Origin: Sphagnum compactum
Taxonomy: Eukaryota > Bryophyta > Sphagnopsida > Sphagnales
Assembly (NCBI GenBank): GCA_965153455.1
Contig: OZ234504.1
Location: forward strand, 9,300,001 to 9,364,000
Direction of reading: 5' to 3'
DNA: 64,000 nt
Of the stretch, positions 1 through 13,344 are shown in pieces (position 1 is the first letter of the stretch; each line of letters begins with the position of its first letter). Below the pieces are notes generated by a model. That model saw only the letters and a list, made by a program, of their open reading frames with translations, made no database searches and had not been told where the DNA came from. A program made the position numbers and the translations under genes.

Positions 1-1878
1 CTTGCACAATTCATGAGTTTGTTCTAGGTTATCCTTTTATGTGTGGTTAGACTTGGGTTTATGTTTGTTTTTTTTATTATTATTTTTGCCAGCCCTAAAA
101 TTGTTGAAAATTGAAAATTCTTTGGTTTGTGCCCCCTCACACTAGTAAGCTCAACATTTTACTCAATTAGTTGTTAATTTTAATATTCTAATTTTACAAC
201 CAAATATCATTAAAAGATTCTATATGAGAAGTAATGGATGAACAATGTCCATAGCAAGAAGGTTCACAAGGGATGGAAGTGAACAAGGAAGCAAAAGTTC
301 AAACCCATAATGAACACTCTTTTTTGTTTTTTTTTCAAAACTCTATTTTTCAAACCCAAAAAAAAAAAAAATTAATAATAACACTATTTTACTTGAAATT
401 GATGGCATTTGCACCTTTTGAAATGGCATGTAGATTGATTTGTTCTTTGGGAAAAATAAAATGATATTCATAAAATAAGGGGGATGATAAGATTTTTATT
501 TTATTTTTATTTTTGGCACTTTATATGGTCTTGGAACATAAATGCTTTGGCCTATACTGTAGTACCTTGGTGGCTTTCAGCACACAAATTATATTATTTT
601 AGAAATGCTGAAATTTTCACAAATTATTTTTCTCAAAAGACCAAAAAATTTGGTGAAGGAAAATCAAGAATCTTTTGAAATGTTTGAAATATTTTTATTT
701 TTTTAAAGAAAATGGAATCTTCAAATTCAATTAATTATTGGGTACACATGTGTTGAAGCCACCCTTTGTGCTACAGATATTTACTGAATATAGCAAACCC
801 TTGAACTTTTCGGCAATCATGTTTTTCACATGATTTATGGTTCCTCACGTCACCCTTCTCACTTTTGATGTCTCCAAGTGTCATCAACAACCTTCTTTCA
901 ATTTATAGAATTTTTTTGTTACTAATACTTGAAAAAATATGCATTTGATTTTTGGCGAAAGGTAACACTTTCATTGTTGCAAATTTTAAATATTTTTTCA
1001 AAAAAAAATCCAGAAAAACTTGGGGGAAAAGCATATTTTTGCAACGTAAAATATGTATAACAACAACAACAACAAAATAAATAAATAAAAATTGTCAATT
1101 TGGTGAAATCAGAAAATTGGCAAAAAAAAAAATTGATGAAAGGATGTATCATTTGTTCAAAGGTTGGAGAGAATTATTATAAACCACTTTGTTTTTTAAT
1201 CTTCCAAAATGACTATGAGCCAATGCCATTGGTGATTCCATGTTCATGTGGTGCCCACATTCAATTAAATTATGTAAAATCAACCCAATTTTTTTAGTAA
1301 AAATTGCAACACATCTGTACGTTTCACAATTTTATTAATATGTGAAATGTGCATATATAAATATATAAATATATATATTATTTGGTAAAATAAAGCCCAT
1401 TTGAATATGATAGAATTTGACATGTTTATGTATTCACACATATATAAACGTATGTCAAGGGTGAGTATAATTGAGAATGTATAAGGTAAAGTACATAAGC
1501 TTTGACAATTAGGGGTTGGAAAGAAAGCATAGCAAGTGCCCAACTTGTGTTGTTTAAAGGTTCAAGCGGTATGCTCGGTGCAAAGCAAACTATTCGTTAG
1601 CCTTTTTCGAAAGGATACCATGTGCAAGGTACAAATACGGCATATCCCAACTTTTTTTAAAGCTTCCTTGCTAGGTAGAGAATTTTTTTTGTCCAACCAT
1701 TACAAGTTCCCTTTCTATTCCCATATATGGACATGGTGGGTGGTGAACTAACCAAGGAAAACAAAAAAGTGAACATGAAGAGATTGTGAATGACCCAGTA
1801 TAAAGGACACTTGGAGAAAAATTTCCTAGTGTACTTGGAGCATACTTTATATCCCTTCTAATGTATGTAATGCTCGAT
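1..1878. other. AT-rich intergenic DNA, no gene seen
   Basis: AT-rich sequence with homopolymer tracts. The only open frames are short, of low complexity, and match no family I recognise. There is no splice-consistent coding pattern and no transposon coding motif. Confidence 0.6.
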
Positions 1879-2085
1879 GAGTGCAACACTCCCCAAATAA
1901 GCGCTCATCGAAGGTGAAGATTACATCATCCCTCTCACTCTTAAGGAGTGCAACACTCCCCAAGTAAGTGCTCATCGAAGGTGAAGATTACACCATCCCT
2001 CTCACTCTTAAGGAGTGCAACACTCCCCAAATAAGCGCTCATCGAAGGTGAAGATTACACCATCCCTCTCACTCTTAAGGAGTAC
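1879..2085. repeat. 67-bp tandem repeat, three full units plus a stub
   Basis: Three head-to-tail units start near 1879, 1946 and 2013 and differ at only a few positions. Each contains GTGCAACACTCCCCAA, then GCTCATCGAAGGTGAAG, then CCCTCTCACTCTTAAGG. A fourth unit breaks off after a few bases near 2085. Adjacent copies of the core are exactly 67 bp apart. No open frame runs through the array, so it looks like a young non-coding satellite. Confidence 0.9.
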
Positions 2086-5000
2086 GGCAGATTACATCAA
2101 TTTATCGAGTTTCAGTTTTTATTATGAATATTGAACTCCGTCACCCCATTAGAGGGATTATTGTTGCCATGAAATGGCCAGATTTTTATTTTTATTTTTT
2201 CTCCACAATAAATTCAGTTGTTGGCCTATTAACAACCCCTTGCTTATGCGGCTTGTTGTAGGATTGAAAACTTAGAGACCGGCTTCGTTTGTGCCACAAA
2301 AATAAATAAATAAATAAATAAATAACACTTAGAGACTTGTAAAAATAACAAGAAAAGTTTTGGATCTTTTTGGAAATAAGAGAAAATCTACAACAAACAT
2401 GTTTTTGCAATGCCCAAAACAAAAGTGCACTTTGTACTCTTGCAAAGTCTTTTGCATTGGCCTCCCTTACAAACATAGGTTATAGGAGCAAAATTTTGGG
2501 CAAAGGATATGGGATATAAAGTGTGGTGCTAGTAAAAACAACTTAGGAAACACATTTGAGAACATCATAAGTAATGCATTGTGAAGTTGGTGAGAACCAT
2601 GTTGGGAACAACAAAATATCAACAATCCTCACCCCTTCCCCAAGGAGAAAAAGAACCGAGCCTCTTGGTCACCATTTTTGGCCTAAGCTCATGGCATGGG
2701 CATGAATTCTAAGGACATAACCATGAGGGAAAAAAAATTCATGTCCTAAAGACCAAAATGTGTAATGAAACAAAATCGGACACGCCCCCAACATCAATAA
2801 TTTAGATTTTGGGCACCTTCCCCTAGGTCTTATGTGAAGTTACGAGAAGTTCAAAACCTAGAACTCAATTTTATCATTTGGTAATGATAGTAATCAATAT
2901 CTATCAATATAATATCATACATGTAAAGTCAATTTGGCACCATATCTCTCGATAATCTAATTAAATTGGTGTTCCACTTATAACCATTTTCTTTTTAAGT
3001 CTGACTTAAAATTATAGTTGACGTAGTAAAATAAGACATGTTTACTTTTTGAAAATAGCAAAATGAAGAAAATAACCATGAAGGAGGTCTCCAATTTGCG
3101 AATAGGCTAGGGTCATGAATAATTTAACACCAAATTTCATAATTTCAAAATCTTTCCACATCGTGGTATCACCCACAACCCTAAATGAAATTTTGTTTAT
3201 TTTGATGAAAATGCCACAACATCGAAAAATTCACGAGCGACTAAATGAAAATATGTTTAATGACAAAGGCATCCATGAGAGGAGAGGGAATAGATGGCCA
3301 AGATTTTCACATAAAAGTTTTTGGGCTATGGGTTTTAGGGTTTTGGGATTTTCAAATTATGGTGTCTTGCAAGTTTCTAATTATGGTCAATGGGTTTTGG
3401 GGTTGAAGGTTGTTCAAGTCTAAATTTTTTTGAAGGCATTTTTTCAAGTTTTTTTGTTTAGGATTGGGAAAGTGATGAAATGGTTAAGGTTTGCAAGATT
3501 TCACAAAATTTGAAAGCAAACACAAATAATGACCAAACAAACTTTAAAAGTGACCACAATGAGAAAAGGGATGTATGCTAAAAGGTGATGTATTTAGAAC
3601 AACAATTGTAAAAAAAATCTTCCTCATCAAAAGTGTTAAATATAAACACCATTTGGAAACTAAAACTAAACTGCACCTTAAAATAAAGGCAATGCATTGT
3701 TGGTCTAATTGGTGCTCTTGCTCCAAACAACACAAAGGTTGCCCTTACACTATTGAAAACACGTTCTCAAAGACATTTGACTTTGGGGCCACAACCTTCT
3801 TTGAACTCTTGTTTGTTCTCTAAAATGTATCTTGATTTTTTCTCAAAGCAACTTTCTCCAAACTTTCATTTACATCTAAATAAGTCATACACTTTGAAAA
3901 CTTTTGTTCGTCTCACACATCCTTTCACCAATTTCATTTTTCTTACACATTTTTAAAAAAATTCCTCTTCCATACACTTGCACTCTCAATAATCATAAGG
4001 AAAAAAAAAAAACACATGAAAAATTTACACAAGTTCGTGTTTTTGCATAGGCAAAACAACTTGGCATGAAAATATTTCCACGCTAAGTTATTGATGAAAA
4101 ATTAATTTCACCGCCTCACTGCTACAAAATGTGGGTGTAATTCACTAGTCCCTTTTCACTAAACTAGTGAATTCATTACATCCCTACTAGGTCCTATTCA
4201 TTGGGACCAATGATTCCACACAAAATTCATTGAAATCACTTGATGTACAAGGACAGCTTTTGTTGTAATGTTTAAAAGGTTCATTTGTTTTTCTTTTGAA
4301 ATTACGACCTATGAATTAGGCAACATGGGCTTCAATTGTTGTGTTTGCTTGACTTTCCATATAACTTTATTGTTATGCATAGTTACACCACGTAATCACT
4401 TGCAAAATGTTTTGTAAATTTAAATAATAATATTGTGTAGTTATTTGGTTTTATAAAAAATCATTGGTTTTGATTTTTAAATTGTTTTAAAATCAAAGAA
4501 CCATTGGTTCCCATTCTTCAAATGAAAAATAAAATCAAACAACCATCCATCCCAATTTCAAAACCGTTAAAGAACCAACAATTATTAAAAATGAATTGAC
4601 AATGAAATTGTGATTTTGTGGCTAGTTGTTTGTTATTTCAAAGAAAATGAGAGATGTGGATATGTATCAAAATTGGGTCTTTGAATTTTTGAAAACCATG
4701 ATTATGAATTCTAATAACCACCATGTGGGAAAATGCTAATATTTTGACATTAGTTTATTCTTTAATTTTATGGGTCAGCATATTATTATTTAGATTTTCA
4801 GGATTTGTAATATTAACCAACTACATAAATCAAAGAGTAAATTTCAACAAAATCTATTTTGGAATCCATATATGCAACCATATAACATTTGAATTAATTT
4901 GAAAACAAAATTCAAACCATATGGAATTAAAAACAAAAAACAAAAACAACAATACAAGGAAAACACAAATGTTTTTTTTCATCAAAATCTTTCTCTAGCT

Positions 5001-7044
5001 TTTTCATAAACTTCTCCTCATCGTAAAAAAAAAACCATTCAATGTTTTAATCATCATCATTTAAAAATCTTCCCATAAGTCCGTCCTAATTTCTTGCCAT
5101 GAACATTGAATTCATATTTTGAACTAGTTTTAATGACTTAGGCCTATGTTATCACTATATCATATAATGACGATTCTTCTTGTTCAATATTATTCTATCC
5201 ACTATGTCCAATGGTAATAGTATAATTCTACCTTTAACACAGGGGTCTATCTATTAGGCTAAAGTGAACCAATTGTCACTAATGCATCAATTGGCTATTC
5301 CGTCCACTAGTGTGCATATTGGACTATTTAAGTTTTGATTCTTACATCTAAAGCATTAAGAAGATGATAAAACGACGACATATATGATTAAACATATACT
5401 CAAACAATTATGACTATAAGAAAATATTATATTGATAAAAGAGGTACAAAAATGGGTGCATCAAAAAATGTTAAAAATCCAATGAAAAAAAAAAGTTCTT
5501 TATAATATATTAAAAGACCAAAGTTCAAAAAATGGGTAGTTTAAAAAATGAAGGGGTTGAGAAAACCTAACTAACTACATAAAGTGGAAACCCTAAACCA
5601 TATCACTATTTATAGTGTCGTGTTTAATTTGGTAAGCAACTATTGCATTTGCAGCCCTTGCTGAATAATGTATAAATGGTGGCGTTGCATCTCAACATCA
5701 ACTACATTTGCAACAAACTCCTCCTTTGTTTTGCCTTGAACTTTATAAACACCAAAAAACCACCAAATTAAACCTTAACACACCTTGGATGAAACAAAAT
5801 TATAAAAAAACAACAAGCATTGATAATTATTTTTTTCTTATCTTCCATGAATCATTCTAGAGTCATGGAAATCCAATATAGTTGTCAACTCTTGTGTTTG
5901 ACTCGCTTTAGTGAACTCTCGATCCCAAATTTTGACATCCCATGCCATTTTCAATCATTGTGCATATGCAAAACAGGTGGATTGGATTATTTCTTGTAAA
6001 TTTCGTCATTTTCCACTCGTGATGTTACATATCAAAAGACAATTCCCATACCCTATGCATTAAGACCCAACATTTGCAACATTTGTTCTAAAACAAATTT
6101 GGCCAAAGTTGGTTTTGGTAATGGTGGACATTGTTTTACAATAATTATCCCACTTGTGTTGGGCTTTGGCATGAATGTGATTAGTAATTTTTTTATCATT
6201 TTGCCTTTGCATGACCATGGTTCCCAAAATGCGAATGTTCATTTTGACATGGTCTTGATGTCGAGGACCTCTTTTAGAAGTTGAAGGCCTCCCAGGGTTG
6301 ACCTTTTTACCACTAAACCATGCACCTCCTTCAAATGTTTAGTCAACAACCATTTGGTAGTATATGTGACAATGCAAGTGCCAACTTTACATCCATTTTG
6401 ACCAAATTTCATCCATTATTTGTCCTTTCGAACCATATTAGGTGGACAAGGGGGTGCTGGTGGTTGAAAGGCCTGGTCGATTTCAAATTTCGAACTTAAA
6501 CCAAAAACTATAAAAAATGTAAGTCCTTACTTTGTAATAAAAAAACATAACCTTAAAACCTTAGACGTAAAAATATCACACAATAGAATGTAGATCACAC
6601 AATCAAATGTAACTATTGCAAATTCTAAGCTTTTTCAGGCATTGCAATAAAAACATTTTGAAAAAAAATTCCCACACCTTCCATCAAATGATGGAAGGTG
6701 CGGGTACAGTTAAACTAAAATTTTTTTATACAATCTTTTTTTCTGCATTCAATCTAATATATGTAAATTCTAAAATAATTTAACCCACCATTTTTCATGG
6801 GAAGGATATCATCATTTGAATTACAGATGGTCACCATTACCAACTTTATGCCACATGGATTGTTTGATTCATCAATTCCTAGTTCTGATGGGGTAACAAT
6901 TTGTTCCCCAATTGTTAGTTTTGATGAAGCAGCATTTTGTTTCTAAACTTCCAAATCACCACCAACTTTTTTGAATTTCCTTCTTTTAACCATTACAACC
7001 CTAAACATTCAAAAAGACCACATAATCATTGTTAATTGTCAATT
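2086..7044. other. AT-rich intergenic DNA, no gene seen
   Basis: About 5 kb of AT-rich DNA. The longest open frame (3115-3423, plus) has no recognisable domain and skewed composition. A small inverted repeat is present: 4134-4149 and 4163-4183 pair through ATTCACTAGT / ACTAGTGAAT, possibly a MITE remnant. I could not recognise any other mobile-element protein here. Confidence 0.5.
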
Positions 7045-7950
7045 CTAATGAACTAGCCTTCTTCGTAGCAAAAGGACCAAAGAAGAAGACCTTCTTTTAT
7101 TCAAATAGAGAAAAGAAAAAAGGAAGGTGACGATAACTACAGCTAATGTCACCTTCTTCATAACAAAATACCCACATATAAATAAGAAAGAAAAAAGAAG
7201 GCAACGACTTGTTGTCGTTACCTTCTTCGCAGCAACACCAACAAAGAAATAAAGACAACAGTAGCAAGCTATTGTCACCTTTTTCCTAGCAATAGAAAAA
7301 ACACAAAGATGATGGTTCTATGTCGTTGTCTTCGTGTCTGAAAGGAACGAGAGCATGAGGAGGAGGCAAAGATGACGACAATCATAGATCGTTGTCGTTT
7401 TCATGTTTAAAAGGAGCAAGAATAGGAAGGGCGGAAGACGACAACAATCACAGATTGTATAGATTGTGGTTGTTTTTTGTTTTTCACATAAGCAATGAAA
7501 GCCAAAAAAAAAGAAGACATGAAGATGACAACTTTGTGCGGTTGTCTTTGTGCTTGAAACAAGTGAGAACAGGAGGAACTGAAGACGACAATGATCACAA
7601 ATTATCATTGTCTTATGTTTTTCACAAGAGCGATGGTGGCTAGAACAAAAAAAATCCAAAGATAACAATTTTGTGTCGTCGTCTTTATGTCTGAGAGGAA
7701 CAAGAACAAGGAGGAGGAGGCAAAGATGATGACGATCTATGTGATTGTCATCGTCTTTTTTTTTTCACATGAGTGACAAGTGAGGAAGAAAAAAAAACAT
7801 GAAGATGACATTTGTGTGTCGTCGTCTTCGTGTCTAAGAGGAGCGAGAACAAGAGGCGAAGATGACAACAATCTTTGTGATCATCGTCGTCTTTTGTTTT
7901 TCAAAGGAACGATGACGAGGAGAAAAAAAAGGACACGAAAAAAAACAAGG
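7045..7950. repeat. degenerate GA/CGACAAC-rich minisatellite
   Basis: A purine-rich block built of imperfect units of roughly 75-170 bp. Recurrent pieces are a TCGTCGTCTTCGTGTCT-like segment, then GAGGAGCGAGAACAAGAGG-like, then AAGATGACAACAATC-like, often followed by TTTGTTTTTCACA. Clear unit starts lie near 7318, 7395, 7535, 7670 and 7808. The first part (7080-7280) has units in which GAAGGTGACGA faces its own complement, giving local hairpins. Open frames on both strands follow from the composition and are not credible genes. Confidence 0.7.
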
Positions 7951-8142
7951 GACCCACTTGCATGAGCTCTAGCAAGTTCACATTAAAAAAAAACATGAAA
8001 ACCATGACAAAACAAGACATGAGTGTTGTTTTTACCTCTGAATGTTGCTCTCAAGCTCCATAGCTCAGCACTCCACAACACTCCACAGCTCGAGCGCTCT
8101 AGGGAGTTTGGGGTGGAGTGGAGAAAATGAATTTAAGTTTAA

Positions 8143-8168
8143 GGTAGTTTAGGGTTTAGGGTTTAGGA
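8143..8168 (+). repeat. short telomere-like TTTAGGG run
   Basis: About two and a half units of the plant telomere repeat (TTTAGGG) lie upstream of the TAXIMIN gene. Such telo-box runs occur in plant promoters and also mark old break-repair sites. The run is too short to tell which. Confidence 0.6.
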
Positions 8169-8304
8169 TGGGGGAGTTAGGTAGGAGGGGAAAACTTTGG
8201 GGCAGATAAGAGGGCTGAAAAAACCCTGGGCAGGGGAAGAGGAAATTTTTTCTTGTTCCTTTTTCATTTCCCTTCCTTTTCCTTCTCTGTTGCTGCAGCA
8301 GAAA

Positions 8305-8640
8305 AGCGTCGGTAAAAAGCTCTTGGCACACACATTTCCAGTCAACCATTCCTGAATGTAATGTAACTGGAGGTGGAGCTATTCTGAGTATTCCGGACTG
8401 GAATGCAACTGGAGCTAGTCTGAGTATTCCGGACTTGTAATGTAGCTGGAGCGTTTCAGTAAATGTTGTCGGTAAAAAAAAGCTCTTAGCCACACTCAAC
8501 CTCCAGGTCAACCCATTCCTGACCGTAATGTAACTAGAGCCGGAATAACCCTGACCGTTCCGGACTGTAATGCAACTCGACCTGGACCTATTCTGAGTAT
8601 TCCCGTCTGGAGTGTCGCTCGAGCTCGAGCTCCTTTGAAG
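8305..8640. repeat. nested tandem repeat upstream of TAXIMIN gene
   Basis: Two large units (about 160 bp) begin at GTCGGTAAAAA near 8309 and 8469. Inside each are shorter units of about 40 bp built on TAATGTAACTGGAG, then CTATTCTGAGTATTCCGGACT. The repeats are GC-richer than the flanks and end 150 bp before the TAXIMIN start codon, so they probably overlap its promoter or leader. Open frames through them are repetitive and not supported as genes. Confidence 0.75.
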
Positions 8641-8787
8641 TCGGAGCGAGCGGCTCGTCGGCAAAGATTTCGTCTTAAATTTTGTCTCAACTTTGCAAAT
8701 TCGAGCTGGTCGGGAAGCAGCTGACGGCGAGCTTGGATCAATTACAAAGTGCGGTTCACTGAAAGAGAGGAAAAATTCAGCAACAAG

Positions 8788-9386
8788 ATGTGTGAAGAAG
8801 ATTGTAAACCTCTTGGGTTTCTTCTGGGCTTGCCCTTCATGCTCCTGGCCTTCGCATTTACCCTCGTTGGTATTGTGCTCTGGATCATCACGTTAGTCAC
8901 CATCTGCCCCCCCCAGCCTTCTTTCTCTTTTGCTTCTTTTCCTGTCTCCCTGCTATATACCCCTGCTTGCTATCACATCAAATTTCTTGGCAAGCTTGTT
9001 TGAGAATTTATTTTGCTTGAGCAGTTCCAAGTTTCATCTCCAATGTTTCTTTTGGAGAGGTCTGTGGAAGTTTGTTGCCACAGTGGGTATGAGAAGAGAA
9101 CTTCCGATTGCAAAGCTTTCTATACCTACCCAAGTTCTTCAGCAACAGTGGGTTGAGATTGTGAGACTTTGAGGATAAGAGGGACTGACTGATAGGGGGT
9201 GTCAATGTGGGTGGTGGTGTGTGTATGTGATGATGTATGGATGGATAATGATGATGGCGCAGTGCACCTCCCGCATGCTGTTGTCCTTGCTTAATCTGTT
9301 TTACAATACTTGCAAAACTGGCATTGACACTCATCAAAGCACCTGTTTCTGTCATGAGATGGTTCACAAGACAAGTCCCTTGCTGA
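8788..9386 (+). CDS. TAXIMIN-type signalling peptide precursor (two exons)
   Basis: A small cysteine-rich, membrane-associated or secreted peptide of the plant TAXIMIN family, linked in other plants to organ development and regulation of specialised metabolism. Exon 1 (8788-8891) encodes [17 protein letters not shown] followed by a hydrophobic segment ending in WII. It stops at a GTTAGT donor, two bases into a codon. Exon 2 (9263-9386) follows a GCAG acceptor in matching phase and encodes CCCPC, a second hydrophobic stretch, and the family ending [17 protein letters not shown], then TGA. The spliced product is 75 residues, the usual family size; the intron is 371 bp. The N-terminal [12 protein letters not shown] block and the C-terminal block ending in a terminal cysteine are family hallmarks. 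An in-frame upstream ATG at 8749 would add 13 residues, but the family normally starts at MC. Neighbours on both sides are non-coding. Confidence 0.93.
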
Positions 9387-12190
9387 TGAAGAAGCACATC
9401 AACAACCAAGCAACACATCAATCCATCCTATGTCCCACCCCACTGTTAGTCTCCCGTCTTCTCTTCTCCTTCTTCCCATTGCAGTTTCTGCTCTGCTTTC
9501 ATCTTCTTCTACCAATTGGGGTTTCTTCTTCTTTTTATTCTTCTTCTCCCCATTGGGTTTTCTGCTTTGCTTCCCCAGAAGGATTTGTAAATTGCTATGC
9601 CCCTGTGGAGTTCTTCATTGTTTCTAGACAACAATATGCATGCAATTTCAATGAAGCTGTTCAACAGCATGTGTAGAGGAGCAATTCGTAAGAGTGGTGT
9701 GTTTTCCCACAACTGTAATCCTTTTGCAGCCATGAATCCATGTACAAATCTGATTATATTAAATTTTGTATCTTCTGGATCTTCTGCCCATGTACACAAA
9801 ACCAATGAATCATTGATGATCCTACACACACAGAAAATTGATGGAGTCTTCTGGTCAAATGATTGGTGGATTGATTCATCAAGATCATTCAATATTTTGA
9901 TCAATCAATCCAGATTAAAACTAGGATAAAATTCACTAGAATGAAATCGACACTCAAAGATAGACAATCAATCTTGGAGCTTGAATTTGCTTGTGTATGT
10001 GTGTGAGGAAAAAAAAAAAAAACAATAGCTAATTGATTCAACAACTGGTAGAAGATTTGATCAACACCCATATAAATAAGAAGGCTTGAATGACAATAAA
10101 CCTCGGCATTCCCTTGATGGGCGGTGCAAGAATTTTGCAGGGGCTTTTGCAACAGGACTTTTGTAAGCTCTAATGAGTAGCATGATGCCGAGGTGCAAGC
10201 TCTAGCAGCATACAGCAAATCAATCTGGTGAGAAATGCTACAAAGATATTAATGGTTTAGGGTTTAGAGTGCATGTCGTTTCTATTTTGAGGTGCATCGC
10301 GATTACAAGTGAGAATTCTTCTATGCTTATTACTTTTTCAAGTTTTCTTTCCATTTTTTCACGTGTTTCTTATAACTGGTGGAGGCTTTGGAACATAATT
10401 TATTCGTTTGGCCATTTGTGACCCCATTTTAGTTTTGTGTGCCTCTGGTTTGGACTTGGGTCAAATTTGTCTTTGTACTTCCTTTCCCATTCATTAGGTG
10501 CTTTGTTTAGTGAAATTTTACCAGGGTTTCATCAATTGCATGGATAGTTAGAATTTCATCAAAGTAGGTTAACAATCCTAAAACCTTAAACTTGTTTATG
10601 ACACTTGCAATTTGTGATGGCCAAATACATTTTTTCCTTTGAATTCTGATTTCATAATTGACTGCCATTTTAACTCAGTTGTTACATGGCTAACCTCATT
10701 TTTGAAAATTAGGCCACATTAAGAAATCCAAACCAAACAAAAAAAAAAAAAAAACTAAACCCTACCTAAGTACTATAATAGGCGGTTTTCAAGGTGGGTA
10801 TTTGACAATTGACCTTTATGCATAACATATGATTATTACCCAAAAAAATAATTGAGTAATTTGGTAATCATGTGTATTGCTTTGACAATGAAATTGATAA
10901 GAGGCAAGTTTAAGTGTTTTTGAATTTAAAAAAAATTGATAGCTTGTGAAGTTCCCCAAAAAAAAAAAAAAAACAACTACATGGTTAATTGTGAAAAAAA
11001 CAGAGTAATAAATTAGTTAAAGCAATGTTGTTGAAAAATTTCATTGGTAAAATGTTAATGCCCACGATGGGTTTGGTGGTGGGTAACAATTGAAAATCAA
11101 GTTGGCTTGTTGGGTTGTCCCCCATCTTCAATTAGAAAATAGGTGCATAAAAAATTTGTCCATTTTTTTGGAAATCTTATTGGTACTCTATTTAAGGGAT
11201 TTATGTTAATGCGATTTTTTTTGAAAATTAAAAATGTTATTTTCTTTGTCATTCCAAAGTTTTTGTTTGCCCTACCTCCAAAAGATCAACACCATGGTAG
11301 GTGAATGGATTTGGCACTTAATGAAATTATTCTTGAAATTGCTGATTTTGGGAGCAATTTTATTGCCCATAATTTCAAAATTTTCAAAATTTCAAGTTCT
11401 TTCACAATTGTGAAACCTAAAAGCAAAAATAGTCTAAATATGGGTTAAGATGGTTGTTTCTATGTTGCATATTCTTCCTCCCATGATTCAATTACAAGGA
11501 CTTTAGGCATCCTACAATAAGGACATAATATGTTTTATTTTAGTGATTTTTCCTTGGACAATGGAAACACCTTAGAATTCAACTAATTGAGGTTTAGTAT
11601 AATTCACGACACTAATTATAAAAAATTTCCTCAATTAGACTAATTTTAAAAAAAAATGGTCACACCTAGTGTTAGTCACTAGTTCACACTTCAATTGTTA
11701 ACTAACATTAAATCTTTGAAAAAAAGTAGTTTTTCAAAACTTAACATTAGTGTTAAACCCCAAAAATGACCGATGTTAATCATATATCATTTGTTCATTC
11801 TCATTTTAAGCATAAATTATTTTGATACGTGTGTAATAAATTGTAAAAAAATTAAAAACTCAATGTTAACTACTAATTAACATCATGTGTGAACTTGTTG
11901 AGATAATGTTTCAGAGGTTGATGATGATGGTAATGTGCAATGTTGAAAAATTGTGATTTTGTGACACTTTCATTGATGCTAAGGTAAGGTTAGGTGTAAG
12001 CCCTTAACAAACACCAAATGTGGCCATACCTTTATTATTATTATTATCATTAAAGGACTCAATCATCCTTGGGAAGGATTATGATTTCTATGCTCTCATT
12101 TATAGGGATAAAAATAGAGATTTTTTATTGTTATTTGACATTGTTTAGGGTCTGACCTTCCCACCCCCTCCCCAGCTCCCTTTCTCAATT
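9387..12190. other. 3' flank of TAXIMIN gene and intergenic DNA
   Basis: The first few hundred bases are probably 3' untranslated sequence of the TAXIMIN gene. No further gene is recognised. A short complementary pair, CCTCGGCAT at 10101 and ATGCCGAGG at 10185, is the only stem noticed. The remainder is AT-rich with A tracts. Confidence 0.5.
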
Positions 12191-12279
12191 AATTTGATAC
12201 CAAATTTGGTGGTGGTACCTACCTATCTAAAATACCCCCCCCAAAAGAAAAAAGAAAAGGACCCCAAATTTTCGAATTA

Positions 12280-12680
12280 TTGGGAGGCCCCGCGAAATTC
12301 TCGGACAGCTGCTACTGTCGGTACACCCAGTTTTTTCACCGGCTATCACCCGTTCTCCCACTGGTATCACCGGCGTTAACCGGTCGTCAACTTCAGGTTG
12401 GACGCACGGGTGACCGGCACGTTGCGTCGGAGACGGGGGTGCGTGACGACTGCACCACGACTGTTGTCGCGCGCGCTAGCTCTCGCGAGGGAGAGAGAGA
12501 GACACACACACGGAGAGAGGCTGAGAGAGATCTTTCGATCTCGTGTCGTACTCGTTTCATTCCATCGCTTGTTGTGGAACGAATTCTTCAAAGCTTCTTC
12601 AATCACTGTTTTGATATTGCTGTAGAATGTTTTTGGTCCTTTTGTGCTGCTGCTGCTGTGCCAGAGTGAATCCACTCAAT
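12280..12680 (+). promoter_or_regulatory. GC-rich, CpG-containing leader or promoter-like island
   Basis: Abrupt rise in GC and CpG (CCGGCG, GCGCGCGC, CTCGCGAG), then GA-rich and CA-rich tracts and a CTG-rich stretch. This resembles the transcription start and 5' untranslated region of a plant gene. The open frames in it are of low complexity and their proteins resemble nothing known to me. It lies 2 kb upstream of kinase-ARO copy 1 and could be its distal promoter or first exon, or a remnant of a lost gene. No TATA box was identified. Confidence 0.35.
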
Positions 12681-13344
12681 GATGTCTCCTTGCAATTCTC
12701 TCCCCTGGCTTGGCCTTTCCTTATGAAATGCACATTTTGTACCATTCTAGTGCGTCATTCTTCTTCAACCTCTTAACTTGTAGTCGTCATCGGCATGTTT
12801 TGCGTGTTTTAGCTTTTTTTTTTCCGATTTGCTAGTTCTTAACTAATTGTAGTTATTATTTGTCCAAAGAACTCATTCCCTGGAGCTGCTTTGATAGTAG
12901 AGCCTTGTTGCCAGAATAGTTAGTTTCAACGAGAAGCTTTCAGATACGAATTCTTTTCTCTGTGCAAATTTTTTTATTTTCTAGCTGCCGTGTTTGCGGC
13001 ATCTTGTTTACACCTATGCTGCTGTATAATAGTTAACGCTACAAAGCCTTTTGTGGCTTGATTCTTCTTCTTCCTCCTCCTCCTCCTCCTCCTCTCTTCT
13101 TTCAGAAAAGTCTGCTGTGTTCTAATATTGAGCACAGTTTTTTCGCATATGTGGGAAACACCTGCAGCATCAACAAAGAAGTGTAAGCAGACCAAGATGA
13201 TGATGATCGTCATCATCATCACTGAGTTAAGAAATTATATCAGAAGTGCTATCTTTCTTGAGAAGGTATAAACCTGGTTTCCAAGGGACAGCACTCTAGC
13301 TCCTCAACAACGGTAATTCCAAGCTCTCTGTCACCATGCTTGTC

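Noticed and set aside
8149-8741. Minus-strand open frames of 171 and 77 codons upstream of the TAXIMIN gene
   Set aside because: They consist of the tandem repeat read in frame (recurring SGILRI and TLRSG phrases) and have no other support.
10101-10193. Possible microRNA-type hairpin (CCTCGGCAT and ATGCCGAGG about 80 nt apart)
   Set aside because: Only about nine base pairs match; the inner sequences do not continue pairing well enough for a plant microRNA precursor.
12280-12675. Open frames of 75-129 codons on both strands in the GC-rich island
   Set aside because: Low-complexity Arg/Ser/Glu-rich translations of GA/CA tracts; open because of composition, with no recognisable domain.
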